Source of the DNA: Tretioscincus oriximinensis
Taxonomy: Eukaryota > Chordata > Lepidosauria > Squamata > Gymnophthalmidae
Reading direction: 5' to 3'
NCBI GenBank assembly: GCA_022410635.1
Contig: JAJVDF010000018.1
Coordinates: 3,541,814-3,605,813, forward strand
DNA length: 64,000 nucleotides
Shown here: piece by piece, positions 52,677 to 63,020 of the stretch
Numbering within the stretch: the stretch's first letter is position 1
How the letters are laid out: the number at the start of each line of letters is the position of its first letter
Program-made: the position numbers and the translations under genes
Notes under the pieces: generated by a model
What the model saw: only the letters and a program-made list of their open reading frames with translations
Told to the model about the DNA's origin: nothing
The model's database searches: none

Positions 52677-55600
52677 TACTATCTCAGATGAAGAACAGGA
52701 ATGATTGCTGCTTTACTCGGTTTGCATACTGGAACACTTAATCTGTTTCGCCTGGATCACCACTATGAAGTCTGAACTGGCATGCAGAGCACGTTTGGAC
52801 TTTGCAAGTGAAGGTGGACACTGCAAATGACTGTGCAGCCTCAGACACACATTCAGTCTCTTCCCTCACAGCACCCCAAAGTGTGTGAACACACGATTCC
52901 CAAACCTTTCTTCAAACCACAGGAATGTCTGTGGGTTACTTTTAAGTTTCTACAGGAGGAATGGTCCAGGTTCAAAACTACATATTAGGTGGCACAAGCT
53001 ACAATAAACTGAAGTTTTTTCAAATTGTGAGCATTTTTGTCTTCCACATTTTGAGAAGTTTTATTTGAAAAAAAAAATCTGTGTTAGGAAAATTGATCAG
53101 GATTTCTGACCAAGTAAAGTTTTCATTCTTTCTGCTCTTTCAATAATAACCAGTGTAAATGTAGGAATGGGGAAATAAATTAGATTCTGAGGGAAGAAAG
53201 TAGTCAAACCTATATAGAAAGGAAGCGGGTTCCCCTTTGCATAACAACTGGGAAAAATCTATCAAGAATGCTTGAATAAACTTGCTCTCTGTCCTGGCTT
53301 GGGAAGAAAGCCGTCAGCCTTTTTAATCTATGAGTAGCAGCCAGTACATGCTGTCGATTAAATATCCATCAATTTGCACATCACATTCTGAGCTTGTGTA
53401 CTCAGAGCCAGCAGTGCACCGAATTACAGAACTGCAGGTTTACCAAATGGGTGCTGTCAACTGACAGGCCAAGAGGGGCCTCAAGCAATTTCACTCACTT
53501 TTGATTCATGGCTTGTCAGAACACTAACCAAATATTCCATTTTCACCCTCAGGCTGCTTTTCGTACTGCTGACTTGCATTGCCAACAACTGCTCTGTGCT
53601 TTCTTCTTGGAGGGATATGTCTGACTTCCCATTCCCCTGAGAAAAATCTCTAGAGAGGACAGATTCTTAAATAACAACCGGATTTTTTTAGAGAAATTGT
53701 TCAAAGATGGAGAGGCGAGAGAGGAAAATGAAATTGCAGGTCACAGAATTTGGGAGTTGCTCCTTTCTTCCCCCATTTTCTGCTTCTCACAATTTTGAAA
53801 AACACACATATAAGGAAAATATTCTTGAAGTTTGGGCACAAGTCAAATATACAATTTCATCTTATTCCCTGTTGCTTTCTGGAAATTGAATGATGCCAGT
53901 ATGTTTTCTGCCCTTTCAGATGCTCCTTAGCAATATCTTTCTATTTTATTCCCCTACAACTTTTAGTTTGGAAATGTTTTTCTTTAATAGATAGTTTTGA
54001 ATCCATGATCTTATAGCTGATTTGATCAGAAACATANTATGTACTTCTCCTCTCTTTATTAATTCCTATTATTCTAACCCCAACTATGGGAGAATTTCTG
54101 TAGTTTTTTTTACTAGATATATTACTGTCAATTACAATAAATCAACAATTGTTGCCTGGACAGCCATCCCCATGCGGCAAAACACTACCCAATGTTTTTT
54201 GGTTCAGAAAGAGGATAAAAGTGATTAATGCATTTATCGTGCCATTAAATAAGAAGTGTATCACCATGATGGACCTTCTAAATTGTCCCAATTGGCNCTT
54301 ATAATCCAATGAGAGAGATCAGAATGTTGGATGCAGCCACAAACTCATACACAAACACACACAAAGGAGTGAGATATAAACGACACAGCGATGACCCCGC
54401 CCCGAGATCCAGAGGCTCCTGTCTCTTCACCATGAGCATTGTAGAATTNAAAAAAACCTTGTACCTGCAGCAGATCTGAGAGAATCCAACCCAAGAAGCA
54501 GGAATCTGAAAAGTAAAGTGGATGGACTGTCAGTCCTGCACCTTCCTGCTCCTAGGCAGGCAGGCGGGCTGGGAAGGACAACATATCTATAGAAGATATC
54601 AAAATGACATACCATCCAAATTCTGGGAGCAAGATCATTGATTGAAATACCATTTTTGCAGAGTATAAATTCATACCTTGAATGGAGGTTCTTCCATTCA
54701 CTGTTGAGAAGATGTCTCTTACTTAGAAAATGAAGATGGAAGACAGTTCTTTTTCAATGGAGATAATGGGTGCTTTTTCCACTTTCCCCAAATCAGACAC
54801 CTCAACTATTAAGAGGAGATTGGATCACTGTCACCATTTTGTGTTCTGCCATATAATGGGAAATCTTTTCTGTTTTCAGCTAACAGTTGCCTTTTGTAGC
54901 AGTACAGATGTTGTGTTCTCTTCATAGATGCACAGCACTAATGTCACAGACATTATATTGGATGTGATACACACAGGTCTTCCCAGAATATAAAGCAAGG
55001 GTGTCTCATAGGAGCATAGAGACTAGCAAAAAAAGGAGAAGTTGGCAGTACCAGCTTTCATAGATAAGTCTACAGAAGGTCCCAGAGTCTGGTAAAAAGA
55101 TTTCAAGAGTGACTGATACTGCAAGATGTGGATGAACATTTAGGTATAATGCACATGTTTTATCCATATGAAAAAAGTGCTCAGACACCCAAAGAAAAAG
55201 CTTTCCTTTTCTCATTAACTAGGTTTTTATCTACCCAACCATGACAGTCCTTCTCTATTGCTAAAGGCATTGAATTCAGCTGCTGCTTCCAGTTTCTTCA
55301 TCTATAGCTGGCAGATTTCTCACGTTCCCAGTGCAAAGCAAATCCCTGTTTTTCCTGTCATCTTGCACGATCTTCTCAGGGNTTCTTGCTGCGCTCTGGC
55401 AGGCAAGCAAGAAACCAACAGTGATAGTTTCTCTTCTCCGAAGCAAGAAAATGCTCAGATTTCTAGGGCACTTGTTAAACATTACTGCGAGGAGCAATAC
55501 AAGCAAGAAGGAAGCCTTTGAAACCCAGGGTGTAGTTACACATATTGATGTTAGACTCAAATTTTTATTAAAAAGTCAGATATCTTCTATTTGCAGTTTT

Positions 55601-55833
55601 TCTCTTGTTCTTATTTTCAAAGACAAAACCTACATTAAATGCAAGTAATTACAGCTTGCCAGGAACCAACATCTTGTTGTAAAATATGACTTTTTTGGAG
55701 ATTGACTCCAAAGATGTTTAATTGGCTGATGGCACTGTAGGTTTGGTGCCCTGTGATTGCCCAGCCCTTCCTTCCTCACTAATTATGATGCGCTGGCAGA
55801 ACATCTTCCCTCCCCTTAAATCAGATCCTCATA
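52677..55833. other. About 3.2 kb of unassigned, low-repeat DNA
   Basis: No transposon recognised. 53,270-53,650 is repeat-free with balanced composition and is a candidate conserved non-coding element. Open frames below 110 codons lack recognisable domains. Confidence 0.4.
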
Positions 55834-55835
55834 TA

Positions 55836-55972
55836 CAGGGTGCTTCAAAAAAATGTATACACACTGTGAACTTCCATAGAAAATTTATTTAGTGTTCTAC
55901 TGTTCTACAAAGTTAATTTCAGGAAATTTTCGATGGAAGTTCAAAGTGTGCATACATTTTTGAAGCACCCTG
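55836..55972. mobile_element. Mariner-like palindromic MITE
   Basis: 137 bp starting 'cagggtgcttcaaaaa' and ending with its inverse 'tttttgaagcaccctg', flanked by TA on both sides (55,834-55,835 and 55,973-55,974). The arms pair for about 50 bp with few mismatches (through 'gaacttccat'), leaving a loop of about 30 bp. TA duplication and CAGGGTG-type ends suit the mariner/Tc1 group. Non-coding. Confidence 0.85.
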
Positions 55973-56027
55973 TATTTGAATACTACTGGAATAAGGCCAT
56001 TGCATTACAGTAATGCAGCAGATTCTA

Positions 56028-56482
56028 GCACCTTCCTCCCTTGCTCCCATTCATTACTCCACCCACTCCCTCCCTTGCCTCCCCACACACCTCTGTGTCA
56101 CTTCCTTCATTTCTTCCTTCTTTCCTATCTATCCTTCTACCCACTCCATTCCTCCCATGGCCTCACCTGTCCCTCCCCCATCCCTCCCCATCCCACCTTC
56201 TGCTGCCCCCTTGCCTGATCCATCCAACCACTCCCTACATTCCTTGCCCATATCCTTCCTTCCATGTACTCCCTCCACCCCTTGACCCCCATCCCTCTGA
56301 TGACTCCTTCGCTTCCTTCCTTTCCTTCCTTCTTCTTTTGTTCTTCCATTTTTACTTTCCTTCCTTCTTTTCCTTCCTTCCTTCCTCCCTCCCTCCCTCC
56401 TCCTTCTTTCTTTCTTTCATTCCTGCTCTCTTCTCTGTCTTCTTTCTTCCCTCTGTTCCTTCCTTCCTTATTATCTTCTTTA
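56028..56482. repeat. Polypyrimidine tract
   Basis: About 450 bp of mostly C and T on the plus strand, becoming (CCTT)n/(CTTT)n between 56,310 and 56,430. Long homopurine-homopyrimidine runs can form triplex DNA. They also create long false open frames on both strands. Confidence 0.95.
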
Positions 56483-56589
56483 GAGGGAAAGAGGGATTGA
56501 GAGCCGGGCAGTGCTCCTGTTTGTGGNGGCCATGCCTTGCCGGGCTGCTCCTGGTTGCCAGCGTGGCTGCAAGCAGAATTTATGAAGGA

Positions 56590-56915
56590 TGAGGGTGTAG
56601 TTGGGGGCAGATTGGCTTTTGCCACCATTTTGAGTGCCTCTTGCAAAGCACTCAGCTTCCCAAGCTTTGGTTGAAGCAGGGCCAGGAGGCAGATTTCCCC
56701 AACAGAGGTTGTGGTGGCAAAAAATGCCTTTTTAGGTAGCTTTAGGCACCACTTGGGAAGCAGGCTTCTCAACCAGCACTCAAAGAATGGGCAGAAAGCA
56801 GATACCTTTGGGACAGGATCTGCATTCTTGGGCAACTTCAGGTNGTCCTTAGGGAGCAGAAGGCTCCTGGAGTGATGCTCAAAATGAAGGCAGGAGGAAG
56901 ATCTGCAAGAAGAAA
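56590..56915. repeat. Degenerate ~100-bp tandem repeat, about three units
   Basis: Corresponding blocks ending near 56,694, 56,803 and 56,902 share 'ctt...gggaagcag', 'ctcaaa', 'ggcag' and 'agat', with a period of roughly 99-109 bp. The minus-strand frame shows the repeat as SLLLPKDxLKLPK and SLLPKWCLKLPK about 33 residues apart. The region is GC-richer than its flanks. I do not recognise the family. Confidence 0.5.
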
Positions 56916-57296
56916 TTGAGTTCTGAAAGGGTGCTTGAAGCGGAGAGACAGCTCCCCCCTGCAAAATTCCCAAAGGCCCATGGCCGCCAAGTTGCATGCT
57001 GCTGTTTAGAACACAACATGCCGGCAGCAGGCCTTTTGAAGACCCAGACACCCCTCTAAGTGAACACACTGGTTAATTATTTTGACCAGTGAGATCCCTT
57101 AAGGTCTGGTCATGAGGAACACAATTATTAAAGATAAGAGTGGGAAGAATGGAAGGGATACTTTGAAGCAAATAAAAGCACTCACTTTTCCTTTTTTGTC
57201 TCTTTGGACCTAATCACATGCTTACTTTTAAATCTTTTTCATTCCTGATCAATGAGTTTAATCCATGTTATTGTTGTTGTTGCTTATTCTAGAAAA

Positions 57297-57415
57297 GAAA
57301 AACAAAGAAGTAGCCATATTAGTCTGGATACTGGATTTCTAGCAAGAGGGCCATGTTGNCCTTAGAGACTCACAAGAAAAGGAAGCATCATAGACAAGTC
57401 TGCGACTTTTATTAT
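57297..57415 (-). mobile_element. Penelope-like fragment, old
   Basis: 'gtagccatattagtctgg', 'ccatgttgnccttagagact' and 'gacaagtctgcgacttt' form, in reverse complement, the order 'agtc...tctaagg...cagactaatatggcta'. This is similar to the end of the 38,281-38,499 element family. No intact ribozyme core. Confidence 0.4.
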
Positions 57416-57801
57416 TGAGGGTAATAGATGATCCTGGGCCTTGTTACCATGAATATTGCCCTTTACCTCTGCTCTGTCAAAAAGAATTCAATTTGGTGGT
57501 GGCTACTGCAGTCCCAATTGTCTGGATTTGATGCTTCTCACTAGCATTATTTTCNGTGGCGTAAAAAAATACTTTTCTTGATGTTAGCCATTGGAAATGG
57601 GGCCCATGCTATACAGCCTGCCAGAAATCCTATAGGTAATGGGATAGTTATATGGGCTGTCAGTGCCTGGGCAAGATAAGTTTACTTGTTAACAGTTTTT
57701 AAAGATTTTGACAAATCTTAATTTAGTAAATGGACTGTTGCCACATTCATATTTCATAAATACAATGTGTAATATGAGTACAGGTTCTATAGAAGTGAAA
57801 T
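57416..57801. other. Unassigned DNA
   Basis: Nothing recognised. Confidence 0.4.
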
Positions 57802-57900
57802 GGTTCTGGGATGGTTTAATGAATCCTGCATCGAGCAGGGAGTTGGACCCGATGACCCTGGAGGTCCCTTCCAACTCTATGATTCTNTGATTCTATGAAA
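57802..57900 (+). mobile_element. CR1 LINE 3' end (second subfamily)
   Basis: 'gggatggtttaatgaatcc', 'tgcatcgagcagggagttgg', 'acccgatgaccctggaggtc' and 'ccaactctatgattctntg' are almost identical to 48,608-48,693, so this is a young copy or one from the same source element. Confidence 0.93.
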
Positions 57901-59166
57901 TAATACATCATTCTGAGTAAAAAATCCTTAATATACACAAATACATTTTAAGGAATACTTTAGGCATGAGATGCCTAATTTTTTTCTCTGCCTCTGCCAT
58001 TAAAATGCTCGTAATAATGTTTAGCATATAATATTTGTTTGATGCAATCCTTATATCTTTTGCACACGTGTATAGTGTTATTAGAGTGGCATGCAGATCC
58101 TTCATCCCTTCCCTTCTTCCTGTGTGCCCTGTCAATTCTGTTTTCCAATGGCTTCTGATAGTGAGAATAAAATTTTTGAATTTTGTCCATCAATGTCTAA
58201 CAGCACCCATGGATACCAAGCAAAGGAGGATTATCAGATTCATGTTTCTAGCATTTATATTATGATGACCTACATGAACTTTTCATTTGACTCATAGAAC
58301 ATTCCAAATTGGCATCCATACATGTTAATAAGCATATGAGAAACCAGTGATTTGTTCCTTTCAAAAATGAAAAAATATGCTAGTAGATGATTCTTTGTTT
58401 TAGATGACATTCAGGTGGCTACACAACTGCGGGCAGCATGAACCAAGATCAAGGAACTGCTCGTTCTGCTGTCTTTGCAAACAGAAACCTTTGGTGTCAG
58501 GTTGCAGTGAGGAAAGATCTTGCTTGCCTGTGAACTGTTATTAGTTAAATATCATGCCGTTGATCAGTTCAGGGAATTCAAAAGCAGCATGGAGAAACTG
58601 CCTAAGAACTTTCCTTATTAAAATGCTGNTCCTTCCCAGTTTATTGTGTGATTTAATTGCATTATGGGTGAAGAAAGCCTGGGGCCTAATTTATGGCTCT
58701 CAATCTAGAGTGTCTGAAATGCTGATGATAGCAAATGCTGGAGGCAGTTGAAATAGAAGAGGGACGAAAGCACACATTTCTCCAGGGCACTGTCTCCGGA
58801 TCATTTAATAAGAATACATGTTCTTCAATCTACCTTCACATCTGTGTTTAAGTGGTTCTGTAGCAGTAGGTTCAGGGAGTTTTCAAAAATAATTGTACTT
58901 GTACACTAAGCATTCCATCTTACTTCTTGTTCCATCTTGAATGGAGCAGAATTTGGAACAAGTAAATATGAAAAGCCACCTAACCAAATCTCTCCTAAAG
59001 TATTTTGCAATGGATTACTTAAGTGCCCTCTATAGAGTCTTTACATTTTTTCTGCATTTGTTTTCTTAAATATTTTTCTAAAATGTTTTGATAATCTAAG
59101 AAACATCTGTTTTGACACTTTGTAAACCACTATCCCTCCCAACCATGACCTGCCTTTCTGTAAGCT
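57901..59166. other. Unassigned DNA, possibly unique
   Basis: No repeats recognised. 58,545-58,800 reads as repeat-free, balanced sequence with a short unrecognised open frame. Confidence 0.4.
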
Positions 59167-59320
59167 TATAAGAACATAAGAAAAGCCATACTGGATCGGG
59201 CCAGAGCCCATCCAGTCCAGCATTCTGTGTCACACAAAGGCCCACCAGATGCACCTGGGCAGTTTGAACAGAGGAAAGCAAAATATGTACCTGTTCATAA
59301 GCTTAACCTGTGGTTTAAAA
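59167..59320 (-). mobile_element. CR1 LINE 3' end fragment
   Basis: 'ataagaacataagaaaagcc', 'atactggatcgggccagag', 'cccatccagtccagcattct' and 'aggcccaccagatgcacctg' form the reverse complement of the CR1 terminus, well preserved. It matches the 9,780-9,897 subfamily closely. Confidence 0.93.
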
Positions 59321-60529
59321 ATTACGCATCCACTTCTAGAGATGGTCTCCTAACATTGGGGAAAAGCACATGAAACACTTTTATTAATATGAACATTTAC
59401 CTGGTAATCTGGAATGAAGTCTCTTGTAGTTTACATTATCTGTAAGGAATTAATCATTTTCCAAATCAGATCTGTACTATAACCCTCACTATAACTACAA
59501 CTATACTAGTGCCATCTGAATCAAGTGATGATGCATCTGCATTTAGATTAGATCTGAATGGGATGTGAACATGGATACAAGGATATGTAAAACAGGAGTT
59601 GTGTACCTGCATTACTGCTTTTATGCCATCCAAACAATTAAATACAGATAGTACCTGGTAACATTTATTCTGGCACAAGCAAATCTGGAATTACTAATAC
59701 TAAACTAGCAAAGTGAGAGAGAAAAAAGGGTCTTCGTTTGCACAACTTGCCCTATTTCCATAAATGTCTTCAATTAAATGTCACTGAAGCAATATTCAGG
59801 CCTAGTATTTAAAAAAAGACCATAATTGGGTCAAGATCCCAGACCTAAGATGGTATAGCCTACAGTTCAGAACTCACTGGCGGTTCCATTTAGACTGTGC
59901 ATAAGAAAGCATCCATGAAAGTAATATCAATGTCAGCATGCCATCAAAACGATTTTGTCTAGAAACTTCACAGACCTGAAACTTTCATAGCTGATTTAGA
60001 AGGCTGAGTGCCATCTTTAAGACCAATGTTGGGTTTTTGAATGTGGTGCTCCAGCTTGGATGGAATGAGGGAAAGTCTTATTCCACCCATTGATTAACCA
60101 ATCCATGGAGGGATATGTTATTTATGTTGGACCAGGGTATCTCATATGGAATATCCATATGTTAACTAAAGTCGCAGGTGTAATATTATGCCAAGCACCA
60201 GGTATTATNGGGCAGAAACAGTAGTATGTCTAAAGATAATGTGGTATATAATTTTGAAAAAAAATGCACAAGATTCTTCTTTTTTTATATCTGGAGGAAA
60301 TGATGTATCCATTGTCATTTTTATGGAATTTGTAGCAGTAGGCAGCTATAAAAACCCTCCTGGTGGCACTATGTTTTCAGTCATTAGTCAATATACATTT
60401 TTCAAAATACCAACCTGTTCTGCCAGGATGTGACTTGGGTCAGTTTGATGGCCACTTGCTTTGGTGCCCTCCAGATGCTGTAGAAAATACCAAGCCCTGA
60501 TTTAGAAGCACCGAGTTGGCAATTTTTGA
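59321..60529. other. Unassigned DNA
   Basis: Nothing recognised. Confidence 0.4.
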
Positions 60530-60715
60530 TATTGCTGTTAACCTAATCAGCTTTTGCTTCTGCAGCAATTAGCATATTATTACCCATAACGTTTTGCATG
60601 ACAATTTTGTTGTAAACATTTGTACTAATTCACATAACATAATTATTTCTATGGTGCATAATTATGGAATGTTTTCCATGAAGGATTGTTTCAATTTTTT
60701 TTTTACCAATGTAAC
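60530..60715. promoter_or_regulatory. Candidate conserved AT-rich regulatory element
   Basis: A repeat-free block dense in homeodomain-, POU- and SOX-like strings: 'cagcaattagcatat' (octamer-like), 'gcatgacaattttg', 'actaattcacataac' and 'gcataattatgg'. Such clusters are usual in vertebrate developmental enhancers, but AT-rich DNA also produces them by chance. No cross-species comparison was possible. Confidence 0.25.
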
Positions 60716-60861
60716 CCATTCAAAAGACAACTAAATATTTCCAGTGTCTTTTATATCACTTCTTTCCTTCCAAATTTCTGCATTAGTTGACAGATTTCCT
60801 GTTATCTTCTGAAACGATGAGCTCATTCATTCTAGTTTCTCATGGAATTCTACATTGCAAG

Positions 60862-61245
60862 AGAGATCAGAGCGGACAAGAGTAGAATTGTCAATCATAG
60901 ACAGGCAGGATGCCTCCAAAGGCCATTTGCAGGGAGTTGAGAGCAGACGAAGGTTTTGCCTTGCTTTCTGCTGGACAACGCCCAGAAGCAAATAGTGATG
61001 GAATGGTGGGCAATTAATTTTTCCCAAGGGGCCGCATGAGAAATTGGGGTGGTTTTAGAGGGCTGGATTAATATAGTTAACTCAGTTCTACCCAATACTG
61101 TATATAACTCTGAGCTAAGAGGGGCGGGCCGGTCAGAGACAGTAGGAGGGCCGCATGTGGCCCTCGGGTCACCCCTTGCCCAGGTCTGGAATAGATGGAT
61201 GTAGTCTGACCCATTACGGCTCCTTTGTCTTATGTTCTTTTGTTC
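60862..61245 (+). mobile_element. CR1 LINE 3' end, split by a hAT-like insertion
   Basis: Left half 60,862-61,000: 'gcaggatgcctccaaaggcc', 'atttgcagggagttgagagc', 'gaaggttttgcc'. Right half 61,189-61,245: 'gaatagatggatgtagtctg', 'acccattacggctcctttg', 'cttatgttcttttg'. Together they form one CR1 terminus with the middle displaced by 61,001-61,188. Confidence 0.8.
61001..61188. mobile_element. hAT-like MITE nested in CR1
   Basis: 188 bp bounded by 'gaatggtgggcaa' and 'ttgcccaggtctg' (imperfect inverted ends around TGGGCAA). Inside lie 'aaggggccgcatgagaa' and 'gagggccgcatgtggccc', also inverted. Similar flanks 'aatagtgatgg' and 'aatagatgg' may be the decayed target duplication. The GGGCCGCATG motif near both ends is typical of a family of hAT-type elements in tetrapods (from memory). 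Confidence 0.7.
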
Positions 61246-62934
61246 ATACTGTATGACAGGGTTTCTGCATCTTACAAGCTATACTGCTTGAATTACCTCA
61301 TCAATTTTGTTCAGCTAAAGATTCAGGAACTTTGGCCTGGATCCTGTGAAACAAGTAGTTCATAATTTCATCACCTGAGGTCAAATAGTTTTGCATTTAT
61401 TTTGTTGGTTGGCTGCACTGAATTAACTGCATCCACATTGGAGATGGATATTATTCAGTCCAGCATCTTTGTGATAGAAAGAAAATCCATTGAATCTTGG
61501 AAGCTATTAAATTATATATATCCATCAATAGATCAATATATTACACAGTTTGGCTATAAACTATTTTGTTTTGTTTAAGTGTTGAAACACAGAGAAAAAA
61601 TAGTATGGGGAACGACCATGCAGATATCCAATAATAATAATAGTGGATGAATCAGATGTAACTATGGACAGCACCATCCTCTCACATCATGTTAGGTTAA
61701 TTATACTAATCAAAAATTTCAATGAAAATATTTTTCTTGGGGTTAATAACTGTTTTTTGTGAGAATGCGGTTGTGGGATCTTGATTAGGATATTTATAAT
61801 AATCTGTTTCTTGCACCTCAACTGCTACTTAGAAGCTAGGATAAGAGATAATTACATAGATCTCTGTATGGCAAAATTAGATACGCATAGATGAAACAGA
61901 TATCACTTGTTGTATCTATTTTCATTGACTTAAGGTGCAATCAGCCACTCTTGAAGATCTGTCTTCTGGATAACTTTCATTCTTACCCAGCAAATGTAAG
62001 TCCTCAGTATGTGACTGCTTAGAAAAAGCCAGCACAGTGACAATCTGGTTATGCCAACACTGGAATCACTCCACCCCACCCCCCAAATATTTTTACATAA
62101 TAAGCTCTGGGGGAATACCAGTGATGTAGCTTACTCCTATTTATACATGAAAGTATTTGAATATCTTTATTTCCAAAAACATGGACTTATGTGATTTGTT
62201 ATTCTATATGTGGGAAGAGACATCTACAAACTTGGAGATGCTTAGTACTAGAAAGTTGCGGGAGAGCATTATGGCAATTTAGAAATATAAAATGCAATTG
62301 GAAAAGCAGGAGGTTATGTAAATACCGATTTATTTATTTTTAATTCAAGAATTATATAATTGAGGGAATAAGGGCAAGTGAGTGGTGGGAAATATAGCCA
62401 GTCATGAAACAGAAACCAATATGGATAAAGATGGAAAAGTGGGCTAATCAATTGCCAATGGATGGTTAACAATCACTGTCAGGAGATGTGCGTCTTGTTG
62501 TGGAAGTGAATTCAGTGTGGCAAAACCTTTCAGCCACACATAAGAACATATATTATGTAGTTAATAATTGGCTTTTTAAAAAAATGAATGACTTGAAAAA
62601 AGCCATGTCTGAAACCAGCAACTAGAACACTATGTAGAAACTAGGCTAATTGTTATGTTCTACAGCTGACAATTTTGCGGCATATTTTGGCACATGATCT
62701 TGGAAAAACTGGCAATCATACTATACAACTATTTTCACAGTGTTCTTCAGTTCCTACAACTTGATATCAACAGACCCGAGTGGATGGCAAACAGAAAGTA
62801 AATTTTGCTATAATTTAGAAAAGGCTTATTATTATTCTACAGTATAAATATATATTATAAAACAAAAAATAAGATACATATATAACATGTAACATACAGT
62901 ACAAAACAAAAATACAGCNTTCCTACATAACTTA
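61246..62934. other. Unassigned AT-rich DNA
   Basis: No recognised element or gene across 1.7 kb. Confidence 0.4.
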
Positions 62935-63020
62935 TATATACTGCTCAAAACAATTAAGGGAGCTCTTAGTGTTACAGTGTTATGTTAAAGTGTTCCCTTA
63001 ATTCTTTTGAGCAGTATATA
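62935..63020. mobile_element. Very short Tc1/mariner-like MITE
   Basis: 86 bp with 26-bp inverted ends: 'tatatactgctcaaaac' on the left and 'cttttgagcagtatata' on the right, one mismatch ('caattaaggg' against 'gaattaaggg' after inversion). The outer TA fits TA target duplication. The interior is about 34 bp and codes for nothing. Confidence 0.85.

Noticed and set aside
56137..57069. 310-codon minus-strand open frame
   Set aside because: Nearly half is Lys/Glu/Gly-rich translation of a homopurine strand, which cannot form most stop codons. The remainder spans degenerate tandem units and contains N bases. No domain is recognisable.
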